36,251 nucleotides of DNA from Candidatus Gagatemarchaeum stordalenia (GCA_003164815.1 PLUF01000009.1:1-36251); one strand, 5' to 3'; shown: positions 1 to 9,007, counted from the first letter of the stretch. Notes: a model not told the origin generated them from the sequence alone. Program-made: numbers and translations.

Positions 1-2
1 CC

Positions 3-221
3 CAGACGGAAGAAAGCTGGTCATATCTTTCAAGTCTGCTCAAGCGGGCGCACCACGCCGCAACCGGCCAGGAGCTTGCATTGGGGGCCGGTCTGTCATC
101 ACCGCCAGAAACCGAACGGTTGGATTTGTTGCTGAGAGAGCTTGAGCAGAGGCGTCTGGTTAGAAGGTTACTTACCGAAAGAGGTCGTGACATAGTCTCT
201 GTTTGGAGGACGGTCGTCTAG
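3..221 (+). CDS. C-terminal end of a winged-helix-like protein (partial)
   Basis: An open frame enters from the left edge and ends at a TAG (219-221), giving 72 codons with no stop. The translation has a helix-rich start, a short Pro/Ser turn (GLSSPPETER), then a helix (LLLRELEQRRLVRRLLTERGRD) and an end VWRTVV. The pattern of helix, Leu/Arg-rich recognition-like helix and short beta wing resembles the tail of a winged-helix domain, but the fold is inferred from pattern only. The stop lies one base before the TTG start of the next gene, so the two are probably co-transcribed. The start and most of the protein lie outside the window, so no function can be assigned. Confidence 0.6.
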   Translation, partial: QTEESWSYLSSLLKRAHHAATGQELALGAGLSSPPETERLDLLLRELEQRRLVRRLLTERGRDIVSVWRTVV

Positions 222-222
222 A

Positions 223-2361
223 TTGCACGTTAGCCGCCAGAGGCTTCTCCTAGGTCTCGTCGCAGCGCTAGTGCTAATCATGATGATCCCCTCTCCAAAT
301 CCAGCCCATGCTCAGACTTCCAGCGGTTCTACCCTCACAGGCTTCACCGTAACAGAACAGATTCAGCCGGTGTACGACGTTTACGGTGGTAACGGGAATC
401 CAGTTACCGTTTCAATACATGGGAGCCCTCTGCTCGTTTCAGGGACGTTCACCGTCACCACTCTCTTCAAGCCTACGCTAACTGAAATCAACGCAACGAG
501 CCAGACTGTAACTTCCGGCGGCGAGTACATCTCTACGATTAACGTCAATTCTAGTGACAGTTCCTTCAGCATCTCAATGCAAGGGTCTGAAAGCGGAGCT
601 AGTTTTCTCTGGAGGTATCTTGCCGCCGTCCCATTCGTCACCGCTACAGGTTTTGCACTGAATCCTACGCTCTTCGTAACCGTTCCTTCTGGAACTGTCC
701 TCTCACAAGTCTACAGTGGCAGGGGCGGGTCCCTTCCTCTCAGCTACGCGTCGGTGGTGTCCAGTGTCGGGGCGAGTCAGGTGACTTACAGCGTACAACA
801 ATTCACAGAAGGTGGATTACTCATATTCCAGTCGGCGTCCTTTCTGCCGGCCAGCATCGCCATTACTGTCGCCGCCCTTGCGGTAGTCGCGTTAGCAGCG
901 CTCAACCTCTTCGCGCAAGGGAGGCAGCTGCTCGACACCTTCTCCCGTCAGTTGAAGATGGGATTGAGGACCATTGTCGGGGTGGTCCCGTTTCTCGGGT
1001 CGCGAAGGGGTTTCAGGTTCAGAGCTCTATTCCAGCCCCGGAAGTTGCTGGCGCTCTTCATCCTATGCGCATTGGTGATGGTGGCCTTGGGGGCACTCGG
1101 TGGTCCTGACCCGCGTGTGAAGGCCTATGTCATTGCGGGTGATTCAGCGACCACTAACGCCATACAGGGCCAACTCCAGCAGGTGGCTGGGAACGTACAA
1201 GTCCTATCCCCTACACAGGATTACACGGACTTCGACGTGATGTCGAGCGTCGGCCAGTTCAATCTCATCGTGTTTTCCAACTATACTCCAGCTGAGATTT
1301 CACAGGTCAGCGGCTTCATCCTCCCAAACCTAGGGAACGTCCCGATCATCATGGTTGACAACACCACAGGTAGTACCGGCGTCACCAATCTCATAACATC
1401 CCTCTATCCAAACCAAGTCCTCCAGGTCGGGAACGCGTCGGCCCTGACGGGCCAGGAGCAGAGCGCGTTGAGGCTCCAGCTCTCTCTCAATGAGCGAACC
1501 AACATACTCGGTGTCAGCTTGAGCAACGGGGAGTTCAAGGTGCTCCTCGCAGCCGAAGCAGTTCTCTCCATGGTGCTCGTCCTCCTAGGATGGGCTTATC
1601 TCGGGTCTCTCACCTCAGAGTCCCGCACCACGACCGATCTCTCCCATCTGGTCATGCTGATTGGGGCGGGATTGTTCGTCTTCTTCTTCAGCGAGACCAT
1701 CTACGTTGTCACCAGCTCAATTCTTGCGGTCCCTCTCTCGTTGCACGCCGTGAACTCGGACGCCCATGACGTCACGGCCATCGGCCTACTAGGCTTCGGA
1801 GGGGGAAGTACTCCACGGCTGGCAGCAGGTTTCCTCGGGGTCCTGATTGGCGCGGTCGGCGCGGAGGGGGGGTTGCGGGTCAAGAAGGCTGACTTTGCCC
1901 TGATAGCCGGCGTTGCCCTGATCCTTCTTGCAAACCCTCTCTACATAGGACAATACGTGTACCAGGGAATCCTTCTGTTCTTCCCTCTGGGCAACTACGC
2001 ATTCGGCACCGCCTTCTCAAACTCGCTCTCGCTAAAGGGATTCATCTACGGCTTCGGTGCAGCGCTGGGAGGAGATGCCAGTCCAGTCTACCTCCTGTCT
2101 GCGGGGAAGATTCTCTTCTTCGCCGGTCTCGTCCCTCTAGCCTACCTCAAGAGGATGGGCCGCACGACCACCGTGCTCGCGCTGCTGCTCGTCGCCCTGA
2201 TGATTGGGGACGGAGGAGTCAGGGTGGGCGAGATGACACCCGATAAGACCGTCATAGCGGTGGTGCCCGGACTCGTCGCCGGTTTCGCGTTCGCAGCCGT
2301 GATTCTCGGGCTTGCAGCCGTGGAGAAATACGTGAGAGGAAATTGGAAATCGCGGGCATAA
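223..2361 (+). CDS. 712-aa exported polytopic membrane protein of unknown function
   Basis: The start is a TTG at 223, with GGAGG at 205-209 upstream and the previous stop ending at 221. Residues 1-30 form a signal peptide or first membrane segment (hydrophobic core LLLGLVAALVLIMM, then PNPAHAQ). A Ser/Thr-rich ectodomain of about 170 residues follows. Membrane segments come near 208-232 and 273-292. A second soluble domain (about 298-420; KAYVIAGDS, FNLIVFSNY, VPIIMVDNT) has the alternating beta-alpha look of a Rossmann or glutamine-amidotransferase-like fold. The last 280 residues are strongly hydrophobic, with several more transmembrane helices and a basic C-terminus. I do not recognise the family. 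Its place at the head of a glycan operon and its many helices would suit a role in surface-polymer assembly, but that is inference. The 3' end overlaps the next gene by 19 nt. Confidence 0.85.
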   Translation: MHVSRQRLLLGLVAALVLIMMIPSPNPAHAQTSSGSTLTGFTVTEQIQPVYDVYGGNGNPVTVSIHGSPLLVSGTFTVTTLFKPTLTEINATSQTVTSGGEYISTINVNSSDSSFSISMQGSESGASFLWRYLAAVPFVTATGFALNPTLFVTVPSGTVLSQVYSGRGGSLPLSYASVVSSVGASQVTYSVQQFTEGGLLIFQSASFLPASIAITVAALAVVALAALNLFAQGRQLLDTFSRQLKMGLRTIVGVVPFLGSRRGFRFRALFQPRKLLALFILCALVMVALGALGGPDPRVKAYVIAGDSATTNAIQGQLQQVAGNVQVLSPTQDYTDFDVMSSVGQFNLIVFSNYTPAEISQVSGFILPNLGNVPIIMVDNTTGSTGVTNLITSLYPNQVLQVGNASALTGQEQSALRLQLSLNERTNILGVSLSNGEFKVLLAAEAVLSMVLVLLGWAYLGSLTSESRTTTDLSHLVMLIGAGLFVFFFSETIYVVTSSILAVPLSLHAVNSDAHDVTAIGLLGFGGGSTPRLAAGFLGVLIGAVGAEGGLRVKKADFALIAGVALILLANPLYIGQYVYQGILLFFPLGNYAFGTAFSNSLSLKGFIYGFGAALGGDASPVYLLSAGKILFFAGLVPLAYLKRMGRTTTVLALLLVALMIGDGGVRVGEMTPDKTVIAVVPGLVAGFAFAAVILGLAAVEKYVRGNWKSRA

Positions 2362-2705
2362 GAGTCGCGCTGGAACAGCTGCGCAATGCCGTCGTGGTGG
2401 TCTACTCAATAATCGTGATGGCCACTATAGTTCCTGGATTCGCGACGGTCTCGAACCTACTCATCCTGCCGTATTTTCTCTTCGTGCCCGGATACTTCGT
2501 CGCTTTGATCCTGCGGAACACGAACACTCTCCTGGAGACGGTCTTCTACACAATAGCCTGGAGCATGGCCGTCCTTCTCTCTGCGTACTCGCTTCAGACG
2601 ATCATACCGGGCAGTCAGAACCTTCCAATCAAGTTGGTGGTTCCCGCACTGACGATATTCCTTCTTGTTTACGTCCATTTCCACCGACCATCGCGCGGCG
2701 CATGA
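2343..2705 (+). CDS. Small DUF1616-like membrane protein
   Basis: This 120-aa protein begins at a TTG (2343) inside the end of the previous gene, so translation is probably coupled. It has three to four hydrophobic segments (VVVVYSIIVMATIVPG, LLILPYFLFVPGYFVALIL, VFYTIAWSMAVLLSAYSL, LVVPALTIFLLVYVHF). The PYFLFVPGYFVALIL stretch resembles the start of archaeal DUF1616 membrane proteins, where a similar 'FxPGY' segment is common. It would then be a short version made of little more than the membrane part. It sits between a polytopic membrane protein and glycan-modifying enzymes, which fits a helper role in the membrane. The biochemical function of DUF1616 is not known. The family assignment comes from pattern recognition only. 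Confidence 0.75.
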   Translation: MEIAGIRVALEQLRNAVVVVYSIIVMATIVPGFATVSNLLILPYFLFVPGYFVALILRNTNTLLETVFYTIAWSMAVLLSAYSLQTIIPGSQNLPIKLVVPALTIFLLVYVHFHRPSRGA

Positions 2706-2708
2706 CCG

Positions 2709-3323
2709 ATGAGTGAATCTGACCGTGCGGCCGGCTTGTCCAGTGGTGGACCTGCCACAGGAGTAGGTGCAGCCGATGTGGTTCCCCGAGCCCGGAACAC
2801 GAAGCGTTCATACCTCGCAACGAAGCTGGCATACAACATTGGCAGGCTCCACGGCCTGAGCCTGAGGCTCTACCTCTATCGCAGGATCGGCATGAAAGTC
2901 GGGAAGGGCTGCGTGATTCGCCGAGGAGTCTACTTGGGAAGCCCGAACGAACTCGAGCTGGGAGATGGGAGTTTTGTGGGGAGGGCCAGTCTGTACTGCA
3001 CAGGAGGAGTGAAGATAGGGAGGAATGTCAACGTCTCCGACGGGGTCGTGATAATAACGGCCAAGCACGATGTAAACTCCCCAAGCTTCGAGGCAAATTA
3101 TGAGCCGATAACGATCGGAGATTGGGCATGGATAGCCACCAATGCGATCGTGCTGGCCGGGGTAACGATAGGAGAGGGAGCCGTAGTAGCCGCCGGGGCG
3201 GTCGTCACCAAGGATGTCCCCGCCTACAGCGTCGTCGGTGGCAATCCAGCCAAAGTCATCGGCGAAAGGAAGAGGCAACCATTCGACTATGTCCCAGGGA
3301 GCTACCGCCCTCCATTCCTGTAG
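2709..3323 (+). CDS. Hexapeptide-repeat (left-handed beta-helix) acyltransferase
   Basis: This 204-aa protein starts at ATG 2709, three bases after the previous stop. After a 60-residue lead it shows the imperfect hexapeptide repeats of a left-handed beta-helix ([72 protein letters not shown]). The TAKHD motif places the catalytic His at 120. The ending [20 protein letters not shown] is the C-terminal signature of the maltose O-acetyltransferase/WbbJ/CysE-like acetyltransferases. Family members transfer acetyl from acetyl-CoA to a sugar hydroxyl or amine. Surrounded by glycosyltransferases, it most likely acetylates a surface glycan or its nucleotide-sugar precursor. The sugar cannot be read from sequence. 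Length and motifs look intact. Confidence 0.9.
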   Translation: MSESDRAAGLSSGGPATGVGAADVVPRARNTKRSYLATKLAYNIGRLHGLSLRLYLYRRIGMKVGKGCVIRRGVYLGSPNELELGDGSFVGRASLYCTGGVKIGRNVNVSDGVVIITAKHDVNSPSFEANYEPITIGDWAWIATNAIVLAGVTIGEGAVVAAGAVVTKDVPAYSVVGGNPAKVIGERKRQPFDYVPGSYRPPFL

Positions 3324-3340
3324 GTTGGAAAATCAAGACA

Positions 3341-4570
3341 ATGAGGATTTGTTATGTCGCGGCAGACGTCGCAGTCCCCCATTACAGGGGCTCATCCACA
3401 CACGTCTATGAGCTCGCTCGCAATCTCGCCAAGCTGGGTCATGAAGTGCACGTTGTGGCCCGACGCGTCAACTCGTCTCAGCCGAGGCTCGAGATGCTCG
3501 ACGGAATCATCATCCATCGGTTCCAGCGGGGCATCTTCTTCTCATCGAGGAGATCGAGCTTCTCAGACACCCGGGCGCGGGGCTCGTATCGCGGTAACAC
3601 CTCGACGTTGTTGTGGAAATCCTACGAGGTGTACCTCAGGACGGTCTTTCCGATCTACATAGCGATGGAAGTTGCGCGCGTCGTCAAGGAGAGCACAATC
3701 GACCTGATCTTCGAGAGGGAGACGTCCTTCGGCGCGGGGGCGATAGCGAGCGTGCTGACCGGAAGGCCCCTTGTCCTCGAGGTGATAGGGAACCGTGTCA
3801 CGGGGCTTCAGTTGAGTCGGTCCAGAAAGATAATCGCTTACTCGAGGGGCATGTTTGAGGACAAAGAACAAGCCTCCAAGGTCGTACTCGTGACGGGCGC
3901 CGTCGACACAGAGACGTTCAGGCCAGATCCGGCCTCCGGCGAGGAGGTCAGGGCGAGGTACTCCCTCGGTGACTCGCCTGTCGTCGGATATGTCGGGACT
4001 TTCCAGGAATGGCATGGCCTGAGTGAGCTGATCGAGGCGGCACAGGAGATCTTGCACTCTAGGGGCGACGTAAAGTTCCTTATGGTCGGACCATACTACA
4101 GGGAGACCCAGGAGAAGGTAACAGCAGCCGGTGTCTCGAGCGCGTTCATCTTCACGGGCCCCATCCAGTACGAACAGGTCCCGAGGTACATGAACGCAAG
4201 CGACGTGCTGGTGGCGCCCTATAACCCCGAAAGGATTGAGTCGACCGAGCAGGTCCGCAGACACGGTCTCGGGTCGCCCCTGAAGGTGTTCGAGTACATG
4301 GCGGTCGGCAAGCCGGTGATAACCACAGATGTGAAGCCGATCTCCGATCCCATTCAGGACGGGGTAACAGGGTACCTAATACCCCCAGGGGACTCGAAGG
4401 CCCTATGTTCTTCTATCCTCAGGGTACTCGGGGACAGGCCGGCGGCAGAGAAAGTAGGAGCTGCCGGAAGGCAGTCTGTAATCGCCAACTACTCCTGGAG
4501 CATCGTGGCTGAGCAGCTGGGCGGCATCTTCGAGGCTGTGATAAGTTCTGACGGAACACCGGCGAACTAG
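3341..4570 (+). CDS. GT4-family glycosyltransferase
   Basis: I chose ATG 3341 (409 aa). The frame stays open back to about 3122, but the extra residues lie inside the acyltransferase gene and do not look like protein, whereas MRICYVAADVAVPHYRGSS is a textbook GT4 start. The N-terminal GT-B domain has the glycine-rich acceptor loop and HVYELARNLAKLGHEVHVVARR. The C-terminal domain has VVGYVGTFQEWHGLSELIEA, the helix YMNASDVLVAPY and the donor-site segment SPLKVFEYMAVGKPVITTD with GVTGYLIPPGD. The first Glu of the common E-x7-E motif is not present; only the second (in FEYMA) is seen, as in a known GT4 subset. The enzyme should transfer a sugar from a nucleotide sugar with retention of configuration, on the cytoplasmic side. 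Donor and acceptor are unknown. Confidence 0.9.
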   Translation: MRICYVAADVAVPHYRGSSTHVYELARNLAKLGHEVHVVARRVNSSQPRLEMLDGIIIHRFQRGIFFSSRRSSFSDTRARGSYRGNTSTLLWKSYEVYLRTVFPIYIAMEVARVVKESTIDLIFERETSFGAGAIASVLTGRPLVLEVIGNRVTGLQLSRSRKIIAYSRGMFEDKEQASKVVLVTGAVDTETFRPDPASGEEVRARYSLGDSPVVGYVGTFQEWHGLSELIEAAQEILHSRGDVKFLMVGPYYRETQEKVTAAGVSSAFIFTGPIQYEQVPRYMNASDVLVAPYNPERIESTEQVRRHGLGSPLKVFEYMAVGKPVITTDVKPISDPIQDGVTGYLIPPGDSKALCSSILRVLGDRPAAEKVGAAGRQSVIANYSWSIVAEQLGGIFEAVISSDGTPAN

Positions 4571-4589
4571 GACAGCGGGTCGACCATAG

Positions 4590-5621
4590 ATGATTCCACA
4601 ACAACGGGAGATCATGGAGCTGAATGACATCCCAAAGGTCTCGATAGTACTGCCCCTCTACAACTCTGCGGGTGAGGTCGCCGGCGTCCTGGCAGAGCTA
4701 GACAGGCAATCGTATCAGGACAGGGAGATAATCTTGGTGGATGACGGGTCTACCGACGGAACCCGTGAAGTCGCTCGGGAGCTCTCAACTGGCCGGAAGG
4801 ACGTAACCATCGTGGAGACGAACCACGGTGGGGCGTCTCACGCGAGAAACGCGGGAGTTGAGAAAGCCAGGGGGCAGATCGTTTTCTTCGCCGAGTCAGA
4901 CTGCGTCTATGACGAGTCGTACCTGCAGAGGGCGGTGGAACGCCTGGACTCGGAGCCGGAGGCCGGCGCGGTCTGTCTTACGGGCGCGCCGCTGATAACC
5001 CGATCGACGCTCGCCACCGAGTGCATAGACATCGAGAACAAGGTTCAACATAGGCTGCTGAACCAGGGGAAGATCAAGCCGTTCTACGCGTGGGTCTACC
5101 GGAGGGAGGTCCTGATGAAGCTGGGCGGGTTCGACGAGAAGCTCTTCCAGGGAGAGGACAAGGACCTGTTCGATAGGCTCGAGAGCGCCCACTACGCGGT
5201 GGCATGGGTGCCAGGAGTCAACTGGCGGCACAGGAGGGACCAGACGACGCCCGAGCTCGCCAAGAAGTGGTTCACCCGTGGCAGGACGAGGATCCTCTAT
5301 TCCATAAAACACCGCCGGATGCTTGATATCCTCAAGACCATGGGCCCATTCTGGGTTGCTGTCCTTGGGGTCATTCTCTTGATACGATCACCGCTGTTGG
5401 GTGGCCTAGTCATCCTCTTCGTCGTGCTCCTCTTCGTCGCAAGTACGCTGAAAGTCATGAGGATCGCCTGGCCGCTGGTAGAGAGGAAGAGGAACTTCCT
5501 CGGATATCCCGTATTCGTGATGACGCGCAACTTCTCCATGGCGATGGGATACTCGGTCGCCCTAGTCATGATTCTTGTCAGGAAGATCGAAGGGAGGGAG
5601 ATAGCTTGGAACAATATCTAG
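4590..5621 (+). CDS. Membrane-anchored GT2-family glycosyltransferase
   Basis: This is a 343-aa GT-A enzyme. PKVSIVLPLYNSAGEVAGVL opens the fold, VDDGSTDGT (50-58) is the nucleotide-binding loop, and FFAESDC (about 100-105) holds the metal-site triad as E-S-D instead of D-x-D. GGFDEKLFQGEDKDLFDRLE is the acceptor-side E-D motif. The C-terminus carries two or three transmembrane segments (about 247-285 and 308-330) and ends close to the membrane, a layout seen in GT2 enzymes that act on lipid-linked acceptors. Two starts are possible: ATG 4590, or ATG 4614, which has a GGGAG just upstream and better fits the family length. The gene overlaps the next by 16 nt. Confidence 0.88.
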   Translation: MIPQQREIMELNDIPKVSIVLPLYNSAGEVAGVLAELDRQSYQDREIILVDDGSTDGTREVARELSTGRKDVTIVETNHGGASHARNAGVEKARGQIVFFAESDCVYDESYLQRAVERLDSEPEAGAVCLTGAPLITRSTLATECIDIENKVQHRLLNQGKIKPFYAWVYRREVLMKLGGFDEKLFQGEDKDLFDRLESAHYAVAWVPGVNWRHRRDQTTPELAKKWFTRGRTRILYSIKHRRMLDILKTMGPFWVAVLGVILLIRSPLLGGLVILFVVLLFVASTLKVMRIAWPLVERKRNFLGYPVFVMTRNFSMAMGYSVALVMILVRKIEGREIAWNNI

Positions 5622-6832
5622 AGCCTCCAGAGATTCGCACCATCTCGACCGCCCGGGTCGTCCGCATCGTCCCGGAGTACGCGGGCGGCGCGAGGGCGTC
5701 GTACGGCCTCCAGCCGGTCTACTACAACCTCTCCAAGGTCCAGGCCATGAACGGGCACGAAGTGCACGTGATAGCGCGGAGGCGCTCGGCCGAACCAGCA
5801 CTCGAGACGGACGATGGCGTCATAGTGCACCGAGTGGGAAACCCGTTCACGCTGAACGCCCTGACCAAGCTTCGTGAGCTGACGATGAACGGTTCGCCGA
5901 GTGTCGTGCACACACACTCCACGACCGGCGCCTTTCTGGCCGCTACCAAGCGGACCATGAGCGCTCCGATAGTCTCACACGTTCACGGGACGACCTACTC
6001 GGTGGCCACCCCTGTGGTACTCTCCTTCGGAGGCATAAGGGTCGGATACTCGCGCTGGGGGGTGACGACCTCGTTCATCAGGGAGAAGGCGCTCTGGTCC
6101 GCGGCGGACAGGATTGCGGCCGTGAGCACGTCCGTGAAGTCCGACCTCAGCCGGCGGTACGGGATCTCCGACGACAAGATCAGGCTCGTCTACAACGGGG
6201 TCGACTCGGAGCTGTTCAGGCCGATTGAGAACCCCGAATTCCCCGAGAAGTCTGCGGTAGAAGGGAAGAAGGTAGTGCTGTACGTGGGACACTTCGGCCT
6301 GAGGAAGGGCATACCCTTCCTGATTCGGGCGATGAAGACCGTCACGAAGGAGGTCCCGAACTCGGTGCTGGTCTGCGTGGGCGGAGTCCCCTCCTGGCTC
6401 CCGAAGATGGACTACTGGTCGTACCTGAACGGGCTCATTGAGCAGAACGACCTCGTCGGGAAGGTCATGCTCCTGGACCGCGTCCCTAACGAGAGGCTCC
6501 CGAACTACTACTCAATGTCGAGCGTGCTCGTCCTCCCTTCATACTACGAAGCGTTCCCCAAGGTCCTGATAGAGGCGATGGCTTGCGAGAGGCCGGCCAT
6601 CTCCTCGCGGATGGGTGGCACCCAGGACTCGATCGAGGATGGAGTCAACGGCTACCTGGTGAACTTCGCCGATCCGGCCGACTTGGCAAGGGCGATAGTG
6701 ACGGTTCTCCAGGATGAAGGGTTGGCGCGCCGGATGGGGAGGCTCGGAAGGCAAAAGGTCGTCCGCGATTTCACGTGGAAGGCCGTCGCCCGAAGAATAG
6801 ATTCAATCTATGGAGAGGTCTTGGTCAGATGA
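5606..6832 (+). CDS. GT4-family glycosyltransferase
   Basis: This 408-aa protein starts at TTG 5606, preceded by GGAGGGAG at 5593-5600, within the end of the GT2 gene. The N-terminal half has VRIVPEYAGGARASYGLQPVYY and an HSTTG...SHVHGT region typical of acceptor-domain loops. The C-terminal half has VVLYVGHFGLRKGIPFLIRAMK, SSVLVLPSYYEAFPKVLIEAMACERPAI and the turn GGTQDSIEDGVNGYLV. The E-x7-E donor-binding motif is complete (the Glu of YEAF and the Glu of IEAM), so the enzyme should be active as a retaining transferase. It belongs to a run of overlapping transferase genes that probably build one oligosaccharide in sequence. The overlap with the next gene is 23 nt. Confidence 0.92.
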   Translation: MEQYLEPPEIRTISTARVVRIVPEYAGGARASYGLQPVYYNLSKVQAMNGHEVHVIARRRSAEPALETDDGVIVHRVGNPFTLNALTKLRELTMNGSPSVVHTHSTTGAFLAATKRTMSAPIVSHVHGTTYSVATPVVLSFGGIRVGYSRWGVTTSFIREKALWSAADRIAAVSTSVKSDLSRRYGISDDKIRLVYNGVDSELFRPIENPEFPEKSAVEGKKVVLYVGHFGLRKGIPFLIRAMKTVTKEVPNSVLVCVGGVPSWLPKMDYWSYLNGLIEQNDLVGKVMLLDRVPNERLPNYYSMSSVLVLPSYYEAFPKVLIEAMACERPAISSRMGGTQDSIEDGVNGYLVNFADPADLARAIVTVLQDEGLARRMGRLGRQKVVRDFTWKAVARRIDSIYGEVLVR

Positions 6833-8000
6833 ATCCATCGGAGGGGCTCCTGGGTTGAAGGTCCTGCTCGTCTCCTCGTCGTTCTATCCCAAGATTGACG
6901 GATCGACGAGGTGCGTCTATGACCATGCGCGAAAGCTCGCGCAGCGAGGGAACGACGTCTACCTCGTGACGAGAGGGATAGCAGGCTCCAAGCAGGAGGA
7001 GGCGTTCGAGGGCATCAACATCAGGCGTTCGTCCTACTCTTTCCGCGGTGGTACGTTCCTCAACAAGGTCAGGCTCATGTTCGAGCAGATGATGATGATC
7101 ATAGGGCTTCAGAGGAAGGAACGGTTCAGCGTCATCCATGTCCACGGTTTCGCTGCCGGTTTGGCCGCGCTTCCCTGCAAGTACATGTTCGGCGTCCCAA
7201 TCATCGTAACGACACACGGGACGGAGCTGCTCTGGCCCAGGAACCTGTGGTGGAAGAGCCAGCGCGAGATAACTTTCATCACGATTTTCGAGAGGTACGT
7301 CCTGAACCACTGCGACATCGTCATAGCACAGTCCAAGGGGGTGAAGGACTATATGCTCAGAATCTATGGTCCCCAGATCAAGGACAAGGTTCGGATTGTG
7401 CACACGGGCGTCGACCAGGAGAAGTTCTGGGTGCCTCCGAAGAGAGGGGGAGCGCCACAAGTCCTCTTCGTGGGGGCGCTCTCCGAGATCAAAGGAGTCA
7501 CCTGCCTGCTCAACGCCTTCACGGCTGCCCATGGCAAGGTGCCGGAGATGCGTCTCGTGCTCGTCGGCAGCGGGCCCAGGGCTCAAGAGTACAAGAAGTA
7601 CGTGCAGGACCTGAACCTGGACGGCGCGGTGCAGTTCAAGGGACCGGTAAGGGACGACGCCAGACTGCTCGAGCTCTACGGGAGCTCAGACATAGTGGTC
7701 CTACCATCGAACGTCGGAGGTCCGATATCTTGCACGGTGCTGGAGGGCCTGAGCTGCGGGAAGGCGGTCATATCGACCAACGTGCCCGGTGGCATCCCTG
7801 ACGTGCTCGCGGATGGCGTCGGGATCCTGATGCAGCCGGAGGACGGCAAGTTCCTGGCGGCCGAGCTTGGAAGGCTTGCCACCGATTCGGCGTATCTCAA
7901 GACCCTGGAAGAGAACGCCAGGCGCGCCGTGGAGGAGCGTTACTCCCTCGACTCCATGATCGACAAGCTCACATCCCTGTATCGGGAGGTCGCGGCGTAG
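6810..8000 (+). CDS. GT4-family glycosyltransferase
   Basis: This 396-aa protein starts at ATG 6810 inside the previous gene. A later in-frame TTG at about 6855, right before the first beta-strand LKVLLVSSSFYPKIDG, is an alternative. The N-domain shows YDHARKLAQRGNDVYLVTRG and HVHGFAAG...TTHGTELLW. The C-domain shows VLFVGALSEIKGVTCLLNAF, LVLVGSGPRAQEYKKYV and SDIVVLPSNVGGPISCTVLEGLSCGKAVISTN with GGIPDVLADGVG. The first Glu of the E-x7-E pair is replaced by Gly (GGPISCTVLE), so donor phosphate contacts may differ from those of the neighbouring enzyme. It ends exactly one base before the epimerase start, which points to co-translation. Substrates are unknown. Confidence 0.9.
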   Translation: MERSWSDESIGGAPGLKVLLVSSSFYPKIDGSTRCVYDHARKLAQRGNDVYLVTRGIAGSKQEEAFEGINIRRSSYSFRGGTFLNKVRLMFEQMMMIIGLQRKERFSVIHVHGFAAGLAALPCKYMFGVPIIVTTHGTELLWPRNLWWKSQREITFITIFERYVLNHCDIVIAQSKGVKDYMLRIYGPQIKDKVRIVHTGVDQEKFWVPPKRGGAPQVLFVGALSEIKGVTCLLNAFTAAHGKVPEMRLVLVGSGPRAQEYKKYVQDLNLDGAVQFKGPVRDDARLLELYGSSDIVVLPSNVGGPISCTVLEGLSCGKAVISTNVPGGIPDVLADGVGILMQPEDGKFLAAELGRLATDSAYLKTLEENARRAVEERYSLDSMIDKLTSLYREVAA

Positions 8001-8951
8001 ATGCCCTCAGAATCCTCCGAGGCGTTCCGAGGGAGGAGGTTCTTGGTCGTCGGCGGAGCCGGGTTCATCGGCTCGCACATCGCCGAGGGACTCCTCGCTC
8101 TCGGAGGTCAGGTGGTCGTCCTAGACGACCTCTCGAACGGGAAGAGCGCCAACCTTTCGGGCTCGAAAGGTCCCCTCGAACTAGTGCAGGGAGACGTGCG
8201 GACCTTCGACTTCGATTCCTTGGGCAAGCTCGACGGAGTCTTCAACGAGGCAGCGAGGGCCCTCCTCCCGTCGTTCGTCGACCCCGTGACGGACATGATG
8301 GTGAACGCCGGCGGAGCGATACGGCTCCTTGAGTACGCGAGGAAGCACGACGTGAAGTTCGTGCACGCGTCGTCCGGGAGCGTCTACGGCAATCCGACCA
8401 AGATACCGATCTCGGAGGACCATCCGCTCAACCCCATCTCACCCTACGGCGTGAGCAAGCTCACCTCCGAGCTGTACTGCTCGATGTACTTCAGGAACTA
8501 CGGGTTGGACGTGGTCGCGCTCAGATACTTCAACGTCTACGGACCGAGGCAGACCGTCAACGAAGAGATGGGTGTGATCCCGATCTTCGTCTCGAGGGCC
8601 CTTCGGAAGCAGCCGCTGAGGATTTTCGGAGACGGGAAGCAGACGCGCGACTTCCTGAACGTGAGGGACGTCGTGGCAGCGAACCTGCTCGCCTACGGGA
8701 GCACTCGCTCTGCCGGTCAGATCATGAACATCGGCGGAGGAGGTGACGAGGTGAGTATCGAGGCCCTGGCGATCATGGTCATGAAGGCGTGCGGGTACGA
8801 GGCCCCGCTCGTCTACGCCGAACCGAAACCGGGGGACATCAGGAGGCTCGTCTCCGACAATAGCAGGGCGAAGGAGGTCATAGGATACGAGCCGAGCGTC
8901 TCTCTCGAGGTCGGTCTGAGAGAGTACGTGCAGTACGCGAGGGGGCTTTGA
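8001..8951 (+). CDS. NAD-dependent nucleotide-sugar epimerase/dehydratase (UDP-glucose 4-epimerase-like)
   Basis: This 316-aa short-chain dehydrogenase of the extended type begins directly after the previous stop. FLVVGGAGFIGSH (14-26) is the NAD-binding G-x-x-G-x-x-G loop, and VLDDLSNGK binds the adenosine ribose. VHASSGSVYG supplies the catalytic Ser near 124-125, and Y149/K153 (SPYGVSK) are the Tyr and Lys of the Y-x3-K motif. RYFNVYGPRQ, IFGDGKQTRDFLNVRDV and PGDIRRLVSD are standard for GalE-like and related 4-epimerases. The usual 'HLAA' after strand 4 is FNEAARALLPSFVDP here, an uncommon variant. The enzyme probably makes a nucleotide-sugar donor for the surrounding transferases. Epimerase versus dehydratase specificity cannot be settled. 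Confidence 0.9.
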   Translation: MPSESSEAFRGRRFLVVGGAGFIGSHIAEGLLALGGQVVVLDDLSNGKSANLSGSKGPLELVQGDVRTFDFDSLGKLDGVFNEAARALLPSFVDPVTDMMVNAGGAIRLLEYARKHDVKFVHASSGSVYGNPTKIPISEDHPLNPISPYGVSKLTSELYCSMYFRNYGLDVVALRYFNVYGPRQTVNEEMGVIPIFVSRALRKQPLRIFGDGKQTRDFLNVRDVVAANLLAYGSTRSAGQIMNIGGGGDEVSIEALAIMVMKACGYEAPLVYAEPKPGDIRRLVSDNSRAKEVIGYEPSVSLEVGLREYVQYARGL

Positions 8952-9007
8952 GCTGTTCAGGATCGTCGACCATACCATGAGGTCTCTCTGGGGGCCCTGA
9001 GATAGAA

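Noticed and set aside
3122..3340. N-terminal extension of the first GT4 frame by 73 codons
   Set aside because: It lies inside the acyltransferase gene, has the Arg/Gly-rich look of an out-of-frame translation, and the family start is at ATG 3341.
3563..4264. Long minus-strand open frame (233 codons)
   Set aside because: It is antisense to the GT4 gene, and its Arg/Pro/Asp-rich translation is typical of antisense frames in GC-rich DNA. The same holds for the minus-strand frames at 6825-7586, 8439-9092 and 9716-10315.
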